Origin: an uncultured Bacteroides sp.
GTDB lineage: Bacteria; Bacteroidota; Bacteroidia; Bacteroidales; Bacteroidaceae
NCBI GenBank assembly: GCA_947038155.1
Contig: CAMQVH010000002.1
Span: 124,001-188,000, forward strand
Length of the DNA stretch: 64,000 nucleotides
Direction: 5' to 3'
Shown here: positions 34,303 through 43,098 of the stretch, piece by piece
Layout of the letters: each line of letters starts with the position of its first letter
How positions within the stretch are numbered: the first letter of the stretch is position 1
The notes under the pieces: model-generated
What the model was told of the DNA's origin: nothing
The model's database searches: none
Seen by the model: the letters and a program-made list of their open reading frames with translations, nothing else
Program-made: the position numbers and the translations under genes

Positions 34303-37150
34303 GCACGCTTTTTCCATTGATCTTCTTATGTACCTGCACCTGAACTGAAATACGTTCACTCATTTCCTGTACATGGGAAATGACTCCGATTTTCCGTCCC
34401 TGCATCTGTAGCTGCTCCAAAGCTTCCATAGCTGTTCTCAGACTGTCAGCATCCAACGAGCCGAATCCTTCGTCGATAAACAGGGATTCTACTTTCAGAT
34501 TATTGCTCGAAAGCGAAGATAAGCCCAATGCAAGTGCCAGTGAAATCAGGAAAGATTCACCTCCCGAAAGCGAATATACCGTACGTATCTCATCACACAT
34601 ATCGCAATCAATCACCTGAAGCGCCAGTGTATCGGGGACTTGCTGTAACTTATACCGCTTGGAAAGATAAGCCAAATGTTTGTTGGCATGGAGCAATAGC
34701 AGATTTAAAGTATAACTTTGGGCTATGACTTTAAATTTCGCACCGTCGGCACTACCTATCAATTTATTCAATTTAGCCCAACGTACGGCAACTGCCTGCT
34801 TTTCGGCAAGCTCTTTGGTTATCTGCTCAAAGATTGTTTTATTCTTTGCCTGCTGCAACAGACGTGCCTCCGCAGTCGACAGCGCACGTTCCGTATTAAG
34901 ATTATCTTCCTGCTGCTTCGCTATAGTCTGAGGAAGCTGATCCGGAAGTTCGATACCTTTCTGTTGTTCCCGAAGTTCTTCAATGGCAACAGACAGCTGT
35001 TTCATTTCTCCTTGCAGGCCGGAAAGACGATTTTGTACTCCTTCCACTTGTTTACGAGCCTTTTCCAACGCCTCATTCAATTCTTTTTCTCTTCGGGCAA
35101 CAGCAGCTTCAGCTTCGTCCGCACTCTTCCCTTTTAATAACAAAGAACGTTCCTGTCGGAGTGTATCCAACGCTTTAGCGATCACTTCGAATCTTTGTTG
35201 CTCATCAACAGCTGCTTTCTGTAAAATAGCCGACTGTTCTTTAGCGGCTGATACCTTTTGCGCAGCCAAACGACACTGCGAGACATTCTCACGCAGAGCA
35301 TCACAGTGTGTCCGCAATTTCTTTATTTTCTCATCGTTCTGCTGCCATTCCGCATACAGATGCTGATAAGCTGAAATACGTTCCGCCAACTCATTTAACC
35401 GATTCTGTATCTGTTCTTCCTCTCCAGCCGGCAATCCTTCTTGTTGCAAAACGGACAACTGTTCTTTTATCTGTACCTCAGTTGCCCTTTGATGGGTTAA
35501 GTCTCGTTGCAGGACAATGCTGCGATTATTTATCTGCTGATAAGCAGACACTGCGGTATTATATTCCTGTTCCATATTCCGGTAAAGAGTATCCACTACC
35601 TCTTGTTCCCGATGATAAGGATGTGTCGTACTTCCACAAACCGGACAAGCCTCCCCTTCCTGCAACTGCTGACGCAATGCTTTCACATCCTTTCCTACCG
35701 CCATACGGGCATTTTCATAAAGCCGCTGCAAGGCTTTAACTACAGCATCCTGCTCTGCCAACTGCTGTGTACAAGCAGTCACTTCCTTTTCCAGTTTCTC
35801 TATATCCTGCTTCGACTTCGATTGTTCTTCAGTCAATTTCTTTATATTCTGCAGACGCGTCAGTTCTTTTTGAATCTTACCCTGCTCATCTACCAAAGAA
35901 GGATAACCGAAAGAATTTAACCGGCCAAGGCGTTCTTCATTCACCTTTGTCCATGTTTCCAGTGTATCCTTTTCCTCATTAAGGATGACCTCAATCTGTT
36001 CCAGCTGCAGTGACTCCACATCTGTACGATTCAACAGACGACTCAAAGAATGATAGGAGATCCGTAACTGCTCTACCGCAGATGCAGATTTCTTCTCCTG
36101 ATCCGCCACCTGCTGACGGGCAGCCTGCAAAATTTGTTGCGACTGTATATACCCCGCCTGCTGCGACTGTATTTGTACATCCAGCTGACGTGCCTTTTTC
36201 AAATCCGGCTGTATCGCTTCCCACTGTGCTTTAAAATGAATCAGTCCTTCTTCCTGAACAACCAAAGCATCCTGTAGATTCTTTTGTTTATTCAGTTCCT
36301 CCTGCTCTTCCTGCTGCTTTTTCATCCAAAGAGTTTCCTGCGTTTTCAATGAACGGACCACATTCAATTGCGCATTCAGTTCTGCCAGCAATTTAATCCC
36401 TGCCGCACGTTTCTCAACTAACTGTTCTTTCTCATTCTGCAAGGTTAAAAGTTCTTCCTCCGGCAACAACTCAATCACACTCATCTTACTTTGAATCATC
36501 GTCACCTCTTCTTGTGCAGCCTTATTCCGGGCAAAAATCTCCTGAGAGATGCGGGAATAAACTCCTGTTCCCGTCAATTTCTCCAGTAGTTCCGCTTTCG
36601 CTGCCCCTCTGGATTTCAAAAAAGTTGCAAAGTCGTTTTGTGCCAGCAATACGGTACGGGTAAATTGCTCATACGTCAAACCGACCAACTCCACCAACTG
36701 TGCCAGCAGTTCTTTCTTCGTTCCCTGAAATTCTTTTTCCGTATCCAGGTCTTTCACCTCCAACACTTGAGGTTGTAAAGAACCACTCGCCTTATTCCTT
36801 GTCCGTCTGACCGACCACCGGGAACGATATCGATGTCCGTCCACTCCTTGAAAATCGACTTCCGCATATCCGTCACTTGTCCCCCGACGAAGCAGATTTC
36901 TCACATCCGACTGATTGATCTGGTTATCTCCCACATCTGCCAGATTGATACTCTCCACCGAAGCCGCAAAACGGGGAGCCTTGTCATATAATGCCAGACA
37001 CAGAGCATCCAACAAAGTCGACTTTCCCGCTCCTGTAGCACCGGAAATTGCAAATATACCAGCCGAATATAACGGTTCCACCGTAAAATCTATTTCAACG
37101 CTGCCTTCTATCGAAGTCAGATTCTTCAATCTTATTGCTATAATTTTCAT
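34286..37150 (-). CDS. sbcC: SbcC, ATPase subunit of the SbcCD nuclease
   Basis: SMC-like ATPase partner of SbcD, which together cut hairpins and blocked DNA ends. Walker A GATGAGKST is near residue 35. Long coiled coils (about 190-430 and 560-780) flank the zinc hook ACPVCGS near residue 500. The ABC signature LSGGESFLIS is near 863 and Walker B FIDEGFGSLDAD near 892. Length (954) is normal. The start overlaps the sbcD stop by 4 nt, so the pair is coupled. The 3' end overlaps the convergent metallophosphoesterase gene. Confidence 0.97.
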   Translation of the reverse strand: MKIIAIRLKNLTSIEGSVEIDFTVEPLYSAGIFAISGATGAGKSTLLDALCLALYDKAPRFAASVESINLADVGDNQINQSDVRNLLRRGTSDGYAEVDFQGVDGHRYRSRWSVRRTRNKASGSLQPQVLEVKDLDTEKEFQGTKKELLAQLVELVGLTYEQFTRTVLLAQNDFATFLKSRGAAKAELLEKLTGTGVYSRISQEIFARNKAAQEEVTMIQSKMSVIELLPEEELLTLQNEKEQLVEKRAAGIKLLAELNAQLNVVRSLKTQETLWMKKQQEEQEELNKQKNLQDALVVQEEGLIHFKAQWEAIQPDLKKARQLDVQIQSQQAGYIQSQQILQAARQQVADQEKKSASAVEQLRISYHSLSRLLNRTDVESLQLEQIEVILNEEKDTLETWTKVNEERLGRLNSFGYPSLVDEQGKIQKELTRLQNIKKLTEEQSKSKQDIEKLEKEVTACTQQLAEQDAVVKALQRLYENARMAVGKDVKALRQQLQEGEACPVCGSTTHPYHREQEVVDTLYRNMEQEYNTAVSAYQQINNRSIVLQRDLTHQRATEVQIKEQLSVLQQEGLPAGEEEQIQNRLNELAERISAYQHLYAEWQQNDEKIKKLRTHCDALRENVSQCRLAAQKVSAAKEQSAILQKAAVDEQQRFEVIAKALDTLRQERSLLLKGKSADEAEAAVARREKELNEALEKARKQVEGVQNRLSGLQGEMKQLSVAIEELREQQKGIELPDQLPQTIAKQQEDNLNTERALSTAEARLLQQAKNKTIFEQITKELAEKQAVAVRWAKLNKLIGSADGAKFKVIAQSYTLNLLLLHANKHLAYLSKRYKLQQVPDTLALQVIDCDMCDEIRTVYSLSGGESFLISLALALGLSSLSSNNLKVESLFIDEGFGSLDADSLRTAMEALEQLQMQGRKIGVISHVQEMSERISVQVQVHKKINGKSVLTVVG

Positions 37151-38397
37151 TCTCCTTCCTCCTCTTCTTTACGAGTTGCGGAAATATATGCTTCCTGAAA
37201 TAAATCAGTCAGGTCGGCAGGCATTTCCGCCTGATAAACCTTTTCGAATGCAGATTGCGCAATCTGCAACGGAGACATTTCCTGCAATCCCTTTTTCCAG
37301 CCATCAACCTCCTTTTCCACTCTTTCTTCCTGACGATAAGCAGAAACGATACGTGCCAGACGATATTTCTTACCAGCCAATGCCTCTTCTATTTCCTGAC
37401 GAAGCATAGGTTCCGGTTCTTCAAGCAAAACCTTGACTTCCAGATAAGGAGCTTCTCCATCCACCTCCGGTAAATCTCTTAATATTTCTATTATTTTTTC
37501 CGGTGAAGCAGCCTCTCCACCCGGCACACTGATAAGAGGTATGGATTGTGGACACTCTATCCTTCTGATATCAACCGCACAGCCTTCATCTAAAGTCACC
37601 ATCACCACTCCATGATGATAATGCTTCTCGGCAAAAGACATAGGAATCGGACTTCCGGCATATCTTACACTCTCCCTGCCGGATACCCGCTGTGCTTTAT
37701 GGATATGTCCTAAAGCCGTATACGCTATCTTTTCCGAAAAAGTATCGGGTGATACACATTCCAAACCACCAATCACTGTCCGTTCGCTATAATCCTTCTC
37801 GGCAATCTCTGATCCGGTAGCCTGTAAATGACCGACAGCGAGAATAGCCTGATTCGTTTTCCGGCGTGCCCACAACCTTTGTAAAAGTCGCGCGTAAAGT
37901 TCGCGAACTCCTTCCATATATGGGTTCCCTTCTGTCTCCACTACCGGATAATCTCCCTGCCGCAAAAAAGGAACAGCCATACAAAGTACTTCTACTTCCC
38001 CTTCGCAATTCTTCAATTCTATTGTCAAATGATCATAGTCAATCTCTCCGCCCTCCAATTTGTGCACTACCCCTCTGACTTCCGTCCGCAGCGCCTGCAG
38101 CAAAGGCAGAGGAGCTTCCAAACGCGCCGCAGAGTCATGATTACCGGCAACAATCACAATTTGAAGTTTCGGATTCTCCGCAGTCACCCGATAAATAAAC
38201 TCATAATATATGCGCTGAGACGCAGCAGAAGGATTGGAAACATCAAACACGTCTCCAGCTATAACTAATGCATCAATCTCGTTCTGTCGGATTTCTTCGG
38301 CCAGCCAATCAAGAAAAGCCTTATGTTCTCCCGTGCGGTCGTAACCAAAAAATGTCTGTCCTAAATGCCAATCGGCAGTATGTAGTATACGTATCAT
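37147..38397 (-). CDS. sbcD: SbcD, nuclease subunit of SbcCD
   Basis: Metal-dependent exo/endonuclease subunit. The phosphoesterase motifs are complete: HTADWHLGQ (residues 6-14), VIAGDVFDVSNPS (near 50), VAGNHDS (near 80), and GHLQATGS and ALGHIHKAQ (near 195 and 235). The C-terminal capping region (about 280-416) is present. First gene of the sbcDC operon. A -7 box TATTTTTG lies 26 nt upstream at 38430-38423. Within this window there is no other recombination gene nearby. Confidence 0.96.
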   Translation of the reverse strand: MIRILHTADWHLGQTFFGYDRTGEHKAFLDWLAEEIRQNEIDALVIAGDVFDVSNPSAASQRIYYEFIYRVTAENPKLQIVIVAGNHDSAARLEAPLPLLQALRTEVRGVVHKLEGGEIDYDHLTIELKNCEGEVEVLCMAVPFLRQGDYPVVETEGNPYMEGVRELYARLLQRLWARRKTNQAILAVGHLQATGSEIAEKDYSERTVIGGLECVSPDTFSEKIAYTALGHIHKAQRVSGRESVRYAGSPIPMSFAEKHYHHGVVMVTLDEGCAVDIRRIECPQSIPLISVPGGEAASPEKIIEILRDLPEVDGEAPYLEVKVLLEEPEPMLRQEIEEALAGKKYRLARIVSAYRQEERVEKEVDGWKKGLQEMSPLQIAQSAFEKVYQAEMPADLTDLFQEAYISATRKEEEEGE

Positions 38398-38422
38398 ATC
38401 ATTATCTGTCTATAACAGATGA

Positions 38423-38430
38423 CAAAAATA
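38423..38430 (-). promoter_or_regulatory. -7 box of sbcDC
   Basis: TATTTTTG on the minus strand matches TAnnTTTG, 26 nt before the sbcD start codon. Confidence 0.5.
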
Positions 38431-38484
38431 GCATAATCGCAAAGATTATGTTGTATCCTACTGCTTTTTTTACCAATAATCATG

Positions 38485-38492
38485 TATCTTTG
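38485..38492 (+). promoter_or_regulatory. -7 box of the 38517 acyltransferase gene
   Basis: TATCTTTG is a perfect box 24 nt before the ATG at 38517. It lies inside the longer open frame that begins at 38268, so that upstream start is rejected. Confidence 0.7.
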
Positions 38493-38516
38493 CATATATA
38501 TAAAAATAAATTCCCC

Positions 38517-39275
38517 ATGAAGATACTATATTATATTTATCAAATTTGTATTGCTTTACCTATCCTATTGGTATTGACTATTCTTACAGCGATTGTCACC
38601 ATTGTAGGCTCTTTACTAGGAGGAGCTCATTTCTGGGGATACTATCCGGGCAAAATATGGTCACAACTCATCTGTCTTTTTCTGTTGATTCCTGTAAAGA
38701 TTCACGGTCGTGAAAAATTACACGGAAAGACCTCTTATATCTTTGTGCCGAATCATCAGGGGTCCTTCGATATTTTTCTTATTTATGGATTCATCGGAAG
38801 AAATTTCAAGTGGATGATGAAGAAAAGCCTGCGTAAGATACCATTTGTAGGAAAAGCATGTGAAAGTGCAGGACACATTTTTGTAGACCGGTCCGGTCCC
38901 AAAAAAGTACTGGAAACCATTCGGCAAGCAAAAGATTCGCTGAAAGACGGGGTATCCTTAGTCGTTTTTCCCGAAGGAGCACGTACTTTCACCGGACACA
39001 TGGGATATTTCAAAAAAGGGGCGTTTCAATTGGCAGATGATTTGCAGCTGGCAGTTGTTCCCGTCACAATCGACGGTTCTTTTGAAATCCTGCCACGTAC
39101 AGGCAAATGGATACATCGCCATCGCATGATTCTGACCATTCATGACCCTATTCCTCCTAAAGGAAAAGGTATGGAAAACATAAAAGCTACTATGGCAGAG
39201 GCTTATGCTGCTGTTGAGAGTGCACTTCCTGAAAAGCATAAAGGAATGGTCACAAACGAAGACCAGGATCGATAA
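38517..39275 (+). CDS. 1-acyl-sn-glycerol-3-phosphate acyltransferase (PlsC type)
   Basis: The 252-residue protein makes phosphatidic acid from lysophosphatidic acid in the inner membrane. Membrane helices lie near residues 5-35 and 45-60. The HX4D motif is NHQGSFD (near 80), followed by HIFVDRSG (near 119) and FPEGART (near 152). Length and motifs are those of the main PlsC enzyme, unlike the shorter protein at 14605, so this is the better candidate for the housekeeping enzyme. The start was chosen by the promoter and by the signal-anchor-like sequence MKILYYIYQICIALP. It is divergent from sbcD. Confidence 0.92.
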   Translation: MKILYYIYQICIALPILLVLTILTAIVTIVGSLLGGAHFWGYYPGKIWSQLICLFLLIPVKIHGREKLHGKTSYIFVPNHQGSFDIFLIYGFIGRNFKWMMKKSLRKIPFVGKACESAGHIFVDRSGPKKVLETIRQAKDSLKDGVSLVVFPEGARTFTGHMGYFKKGAFQLADDLQLAVVPVTIDGSFEILPRTGKWIHRHRMILTIHDPIPPKGKGMENIKATMAEAYAAVESALPEKHKGMVTNEDQDR

Positions 39276-39311
39276 AAAACGAAATGCGGGGATACTCACG
39301 CACCCCCGCAT
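39270..39311 (-). terminator. Terminator for the minus-strand gene ending at 39354
   Basis: On the minus strand ATGCGGGG (39311-39304) pairs with CCCCGCAT (39291-39284), followed by TTTCGTTTTTT. On the plus strand there is no T run, so it mainly acts leftward. Confidence 0.65.
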
Positions 39312-39353
39312 ACCTAACCAGTCTTTATGCATTAATCTATTAAATCAAAAAGT

Positions 39354-39830
39354 CTATATATTATGTAGAAATCTTATTGTCTGGTTAGACATCATTTGCA
39401 ATTCCTGGAATGTCAAAGCAAATCCTCTCCTTATTTCTTCTTCTAATCGTTCTAAAGAGAAGTACTCTGCTTTTATTCCATTGATTTTGCCTCTAAAATA
39501 ATTATTGTATTGTTCATGTAATGTATCTGGAGTAACTAAACCTCCAAAACCATATTCTCCCACTACAATAACCGGTTTTCGTTGTAATACCCCTTCATAG
39601 GCTATACCCCTTGCGCCAATGATAAGCCCAGCCTCATTTACAGCTTCACTTATCTCCTCGTCAGAAAAGATATATCTCACCTGATACTCTTGTATTGTAT
39701 CTAATAGAATACTTACTCTCAATTTTGCACGGGGACAATCAATCCCCACTGCAATAGAAGAATTATATTCTATAGATTGCTGTTTGTCACCTTCCCAAGT
39801 GCCAATAGCAACTGTATGATGACTATTCAT
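39354..39830 (-). CDS. Protein resembling the C-terminal half of a GT-B glycosyltransferase (158 aa)
   Basis: I can give no firm family. The middle (AGLIIGARGIAYEGVLQRKPVIVVGE, about residues 86-111) looks like the nucleotide-sugar-binding half of GT-B glycosyltransferases, in which a gene product becomes visible, is chosen and the glycan donor held. The N-terminal acceptor domain expected for a full enzyme of 350 residues or more is missing. The frame stays open for some codons upstream into the end of the DUF3244 gene, with no better start. It may be a decayed or domain-only gene. It follows the DUF3244 gene by 29 nt and may share its transcript. A leftward terminator follows. Confidence 0.6.
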   Translation of the reverse strand: MNSHHTVAIGTWEGDKQQSIEYNSSIAVGIDCPRAKLRVSILLDTIQEYQVRYIFSDEEISEAVNEAGLIIGARGIAYEGVLQRKPVIVVGEYGFGGLVTPDTLHEQYNNYFRGKINGIKAEYFSLERLEEEIRRGFALTFQELQMMSNQTIRFLHNI

Positions 39831-39859
39831 TATATAAAAGTTAAGGTCTAGTTCCTTAT

Positions 39860-40243
39860 TTATTCTATTACTAGTTCTCCGTATACGTATCCGCCTCCGG
39901 CTACTTTAAATTCTAGTTTATAAACGCCCGGAGCCCATCCTTCTATAGAGAAAGAAGTTGTTTGTCCAGAAGCCGTTACCTGACAGACTTCCTGTACTTG
40001 TCCATCCACCAGTATTTTCACTTCGCCCAAAGGAGCTGTGAAAATGATTTCTACAATATTATCATCTGTAGAAATAGACGCATTAATAGGTATTACAGGA
40101 ATAGATCGATTGGTAGTAGTTGGAACCTCTCCCTTTAATACAACAGGCAATTTTCTTTCTACCCGATCTGTACTCTCAATAGCAATCATATTTCCTGCAA
40201 TAAATAATGCAGCTAAAAAAGATAAAATAAAACGTACTTTCAT
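39860..40243 (-). CDS. Secreted DUF3244-type small protein
   Basis: A signal peptide (residues about 1-22, GNMIA-I) on a 127-residue protein whose remainder is one small beta-sandwich (NIVEIIFTAPLGEVKILVDGQ, then FSIEGWAPGVYKLEFKVAGG). This is the pattern of DUF3244 proteins, common in Bacteroides and often next to TPR-type regulators, as here (the regulator lies directly upstream). The frame opens at 40315, but the -7 box at 40275-40268 and the signal peptide fix the start at 40243. No enzymatic motif is visible. Confidence 0.82.
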   Translation of the reverse strand: MKVRFILSFLAALFIAGNMIAIESTDRVERKLPVVLKGEVPTTTNRSIPVIPINASISTDDNIVEIIFTAPLGEVKILVDGQVQEVCQVTASGQTTSFSIEGWAPGVYKLEFKVAGGGYVYGELVIE

Positions 40244-40267
40244 AACTATATTGCTTTTTTGTTTCGC

Positions 40268-40275
40268 CAAAAGTA
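40268..40275 (-). promoter_or_regulatory. -7 box of the DUF3244 gene
   Basis: TACTTTTG on the minus strand, 24 nt before the start at 40243. Confidence 0.6.
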
Positions 40276-40408
40276 CGGTATGTATTCGAAAAAACAAAAA
40301 AAACAACCCGGACAAATTAAGAGAGCAAGCAACATCATAATCAAATGATATTCAACATATTACCAATATAGCAATTAATATTTACCCGGACAATCCATTT
40401 TTTATTTC

Positions 40409-42163
40409 TCAAAATTCCTTCAAAAAAGTGTCCAAATCATCTTGTGGAGAAATACCTAATCGCCCTTTCAGCCTGCCTTTTGCCCTAGTTACAGAATCAG
40501 AAGTAGTATGAAATATACAACTTAGCTCTTCATGGGTCAAACCAAATTTAAGAAAACAACAAATCTCAAGATCATGTTTAGTTAGAGTTGGAGCTCTTTC
40601 CAATAAACGACTGACATAATTCCAATAAATTAAATCAAATAGATTGAATAGCTTCTGACGTTCCTCATTAGAAAGTTTACCTCTTAATGTCCCCTCTTTT
40701 ATAGCTAGTAGAAGCCGAAATGCATGTATAAATGAACTTGAAGATATGCCAACATTTAATTCACCTCCCAATTCTCTCAAATGTTCCGACAAAGTTTTAT
40801 TTTGCATGGTTAAAAGAACAATTTTTCCATTAAGTTCTCCTACTTTAGTACGGTTTTCTTCTAACATCAAATTTTCCTTTACCACCTGATCTTTTGATAT
40901 TTGAATATCTTCAATTTCTTGTCGATATCGTTCTATTTCTTCTTCATTATCTTGAATCTGTAATTCTATCTCAGCTATTTTCTTCTTATTATTCCGATTT
41001 TTATAATAATAATAGCACATACATATAACAACAAATAAAAAAGCAATCGTACCCCATAAAATAAAGTTCGTATATCGTACTTTCATTTGCAAATTATCAT
41101 TCCGTAGTTTTTCATTCTCATATTTTTTCTGTAAACTTGCTATTAACTCACGGGAATTAAGCTCCTCCATAGCATTAGTTATGGAATCCGCTAATTCATG
41201 ATAAACTATTGCCTCTTCAAAATTATCAATGTCCTTTTCTAAGAAGTATAAACAGTCGTAAGCACTAATCTGTGTATATGCCTTAGAAGAGTTAGCACTC
41301 ATTTTTAAATATTTTCTAGCATTTTCTGTCTGTCCCATTTGCATATATAAATATCCCAAAGACAAGCATTCCATATACTTTTTCTCTTCATCAGTTTCTT
41401 TTTCATAGGCAGCCAAAAAATAACGTTCTGCTTTAGAAAGTTCTTTCATTGAACGATACAAAATACCCAACTCATGCAAAATAGAAATTTCAGACAGATA
41501 ATCCTTTTGTGTTGCTATTTCCAAAGCATTATTATAGTATAGGGAGCAGCTATCCCATTTAGACTCAAACAAATAGACTCTAGCTATATTTTGACAAACT
41601 CCAATAATAGAAAGAGAATCTTGTAATTGCTTATATACGGTAAGTGCTTCTCTAAAACTCTTCAAAGCATCATCATACAATTCCTGCTTCCTGTTAATCA
41701 TACCAACCTCTTCTGCTATCAATGCCAACATTTTATGATCCTTAGTTCTCTCATAAACATCTTTTGCCGCAAGAAAAGATTTCAAGGCTTCTTCCTCCTT
41801 ATCCAATTCAAGCATAACTCTTCCATGATAAAATAGAGCCTTTGCATACATTATTGGGGAGGTCTGAGTTATTGTATAGTAATTCAGAGCTAATGCAATC
41901 AACGAATCCGAACTAAACTTCATATAGTTCTTATCCATTGCCTGCGTCATCAGAAGAGCATAAGTCGCCTGTGACTCACCCCGCAATTTTTCAGGATCAT
42001 GAATACCTTTTAATAGGTTTAGAGCACTATCCGGACATAGATCCATACACTTTTCCACTTTTGAAAAAGTCATGTTGAGAGCGTCCGTATCTCTATGACA
42101 GGAAACTGCCAAAAAAGAAAGAATAAAGAAAAAAGCAATACGAATAGAAAAGGACGTTTTCAT
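40409..42163 (-). CDS. Membrane-bound TPR regulator with C-terminal LuxR-like HTH
   Basis: Order along the 584 residues: signal sequence with lipobox-like LAVSC (near 22), eight or so tetratricopeptide repeats (about 60-330), one membrane helix (near 362-385), a coiled coil (about 390-470) and a C-terminal helix-turn-helix (LTKHDLEICCFLKFGLTHEELSCIF, about 525-550). The layout places the TPR sensor outside the cytoplasm and the HTH inside, similar in spirit to the hybrid regulators but without a kinase. No acidic run follows the Cys (CHRDTD). The frame begins with TTG at 42184, but the -7 box TATTTTTG at 42189-42182 makes the ATG at 42163 the start. Downstream is the DUF3244 gene. Confidence 0.87.
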   Translation of the reverse strand: MKTSFSIRIAFFFILSFLAVSCHRDTDALNMTFSKVEKCMDLCPDSALNLLKGIHDPEKLRGESQATYALLMTQAMDKNYMKFSSDSLIALALNYYTITQTSPIMYAKALFYHGRVMLELDKEEEALKSFLAAKDVYERTKDHKMLALIAEEVGMINRKQELYDDALKSFREALTVYKQLQDSLSIIGVCQNIARVYLFESKWDSCSLYYNNALEIATQKDYLSEISILHELGILYRSMKELSKAERYFLAAYEKETDEEKKYMECLSLGYLYMQMGQTENARKYLKMSANSSKAYTQISAYDCLYFLEKDIDNFEEAIVYHELADSITNAMEELNSRELIASLQKKYENEKLRNDNLQMKVRYTNFILWGTIAFLFVVICMCYYYYKNRNNKKKIAEIELQIQDNEEEIERYRQEIEDIQISKDQVVKENLMLEENRTKVGELNGKIVLLTMQNKTLSEHLRELGGELNVGISSSSFIHAFRLLLAIKEGTLRGKLSNEERQKLFNLFDLIYWNYVSRLLERAPTLTKHDLEICCFLKFGLTHEELSCIFHTTSDSVTRAKGRLKGRLGISPQDDLDTFLKEF

Positions 42164-42181
42164 CTTATCTTGAGTTTTATG

Positions 42182-42189
42182 CAAAAATA
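42182..42189 (-). promoter_or_regulatory. -7 box of the TPR regulator gene
   Basis: TATTTTTG on the minus strand, 18 nt before the ATG at 42163. It overlaps the TTG that opens the longer frame. Confidence 0.6.
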
Positions 42190-42206
42190 CGCAAAAAACT
42201 CAAGAT

Positions 42207-42941
42207 TTATTTCTTCGAACCTACATTTTGTTGCATCCGTTGATGCTCTTCTATCAATTGCATGTTCTCTTTGGCCTTCGTCAAGAACTCTCGCACCATC
42301 TTATTACTCTTAAAAGAATAGGGAGCATCCTTTATTATATCATCTATTTGTGGAGTCATAATAGGATATGGCAAAGAGCTGCAAAGCATTATAAATACAT
42401 TAGGTCCTAATACATTTTCATAATTATCCGAGATGAAAGTCTTGACATATTGATTCATCGCTTTCATCAGTGAATCTCCTTCTGCAAGTAACTGTTCATG
42501 AACTTCTTCCAGATCAGCACCATCCATCACCATACGGGTTTCTTTTCTTTCCAGTTCACCGATGCTTTCTTCCATTGCATTCTTCTTTGCAATAAAGTCA
42601 TACAATGCTGTGTTCAAAGGAGTTCCAACCGCTTTAAGGTCGGTATTGCTAATGGTAATAACAATCTTGCCACTTTCCAACACAACCGGCATGACACTTT
42701 CGTCATCCATATAAAGTGTTGTCATTTGTACAGAATCGATTTTCCCTTTCATTGAAAATGATCCATGCACTACTTCAGCCGAGTCCAGTTTTGTCCATTC
42801 TCCATCCCTCAAAGTCTTCAGATATAACATTTTTCCATCCAGACCATTTACTGAAGATGTTCCTTCTATCTTATACTTATGAGTACACGAAGCTAGAAAG
42901 GGAAGCAAAAGCACAAAAGGCAAAATCTTATTCACGTTCAT
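42207..42941 (-). CDS. DUF4369-type lipoprotein
   Basis: A 244-residue lipoprotein (lipobox LPFLASC near residue 19). The N-terminal half matches the DUF4369 pattern seen at the front of Bacteroides thioredoxin-like lipoproteins: YKIEGTSSVNGLDGKMLYL, then LDSAEVVHGSFSMKGK and VLESGKIVITI. No thioredoxin domain follows; the C-terminal half is helical and charged instead. The residues after the Cys (THKYK) lack the acidic surface-export signal, so it probably faces the periplasm. The frame opens at 42965, but the -7 box TACCTTTG at 42970-42963 and the signal peptide set the start at 42941. Confidence 0.82.
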   Translation of the reverse strand: MNVNKILPFVLLLPFLASCTHKYKIEGTSSVNGLDGKMLYLKTLRDGEWTKLDSAEVVHGSFSMKGKIDSVQMTTLYMDDESVMPVVLESGKIVITISNTDLKAVGTPLNTALYDFIAKKNAMEESIGELERKETRMVMDGADLEEVHEQLLAEGDSLMKAMNQYVKTFISDNYENVLGPNVFIMLCSSLPYPIMTPQIDDIIKDAPYSFKSNKMVREFLTKAKENMQLIEEHQRMQQNVGSKK

Positions 42942-42962
42942 TGTTTCATTAAATTCTGGGTA

Positions 42963-42970
42963 CAAAGGTA
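42963..42970 (-). promoter_or_regulatory. -7 box of the DUF4369 lipoprotein gene
   Basis: TACCTTTG on the minus strand, 21 nt before the start at 42941. Confidence 0.6.
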
Positions 42971-43085
42971 CAACTGATTCGGACTTAAAAGAAACATTTT
43001 ATCAATATTTAAAACTTGTAAGACTCTTTTCTTTAATAATCCTTATAAACAGAGGTGAGAGATCATTTTTTTCATTTAGTTTATC

Positions 43086-43093
43086 TAAATTTG
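43086..43093 (+). promoter_or_regulatory. -7 box directly in front of the anSME start
   Basis: TAAATTTG ends 5 nt before the ATG at 43099, implying a leaderless or nearly leaderless mRNA, as at ygiQ. Confidence 0.6.
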
Positions 43094-43098
43094 CAGTC

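Noticed and set aside
35308..36234. Several plus-strand frames inside sbcC
   Set aside because: They are antisense shadows of the coiled-coil coding sequence with no start context or known domains.
38268..38516. Longer start for the acyltransferase at 38517
   Set aside because: It would overlap the divergent sbcD coding start and contains the -7 box of the gene itself.
40306..40393. Direct repeat ACCCGGACAA at 40306 and 40384
   Set aside because: A single 10-bp repeat 78 bp apart with no further copies or link to a promoter is too weak.
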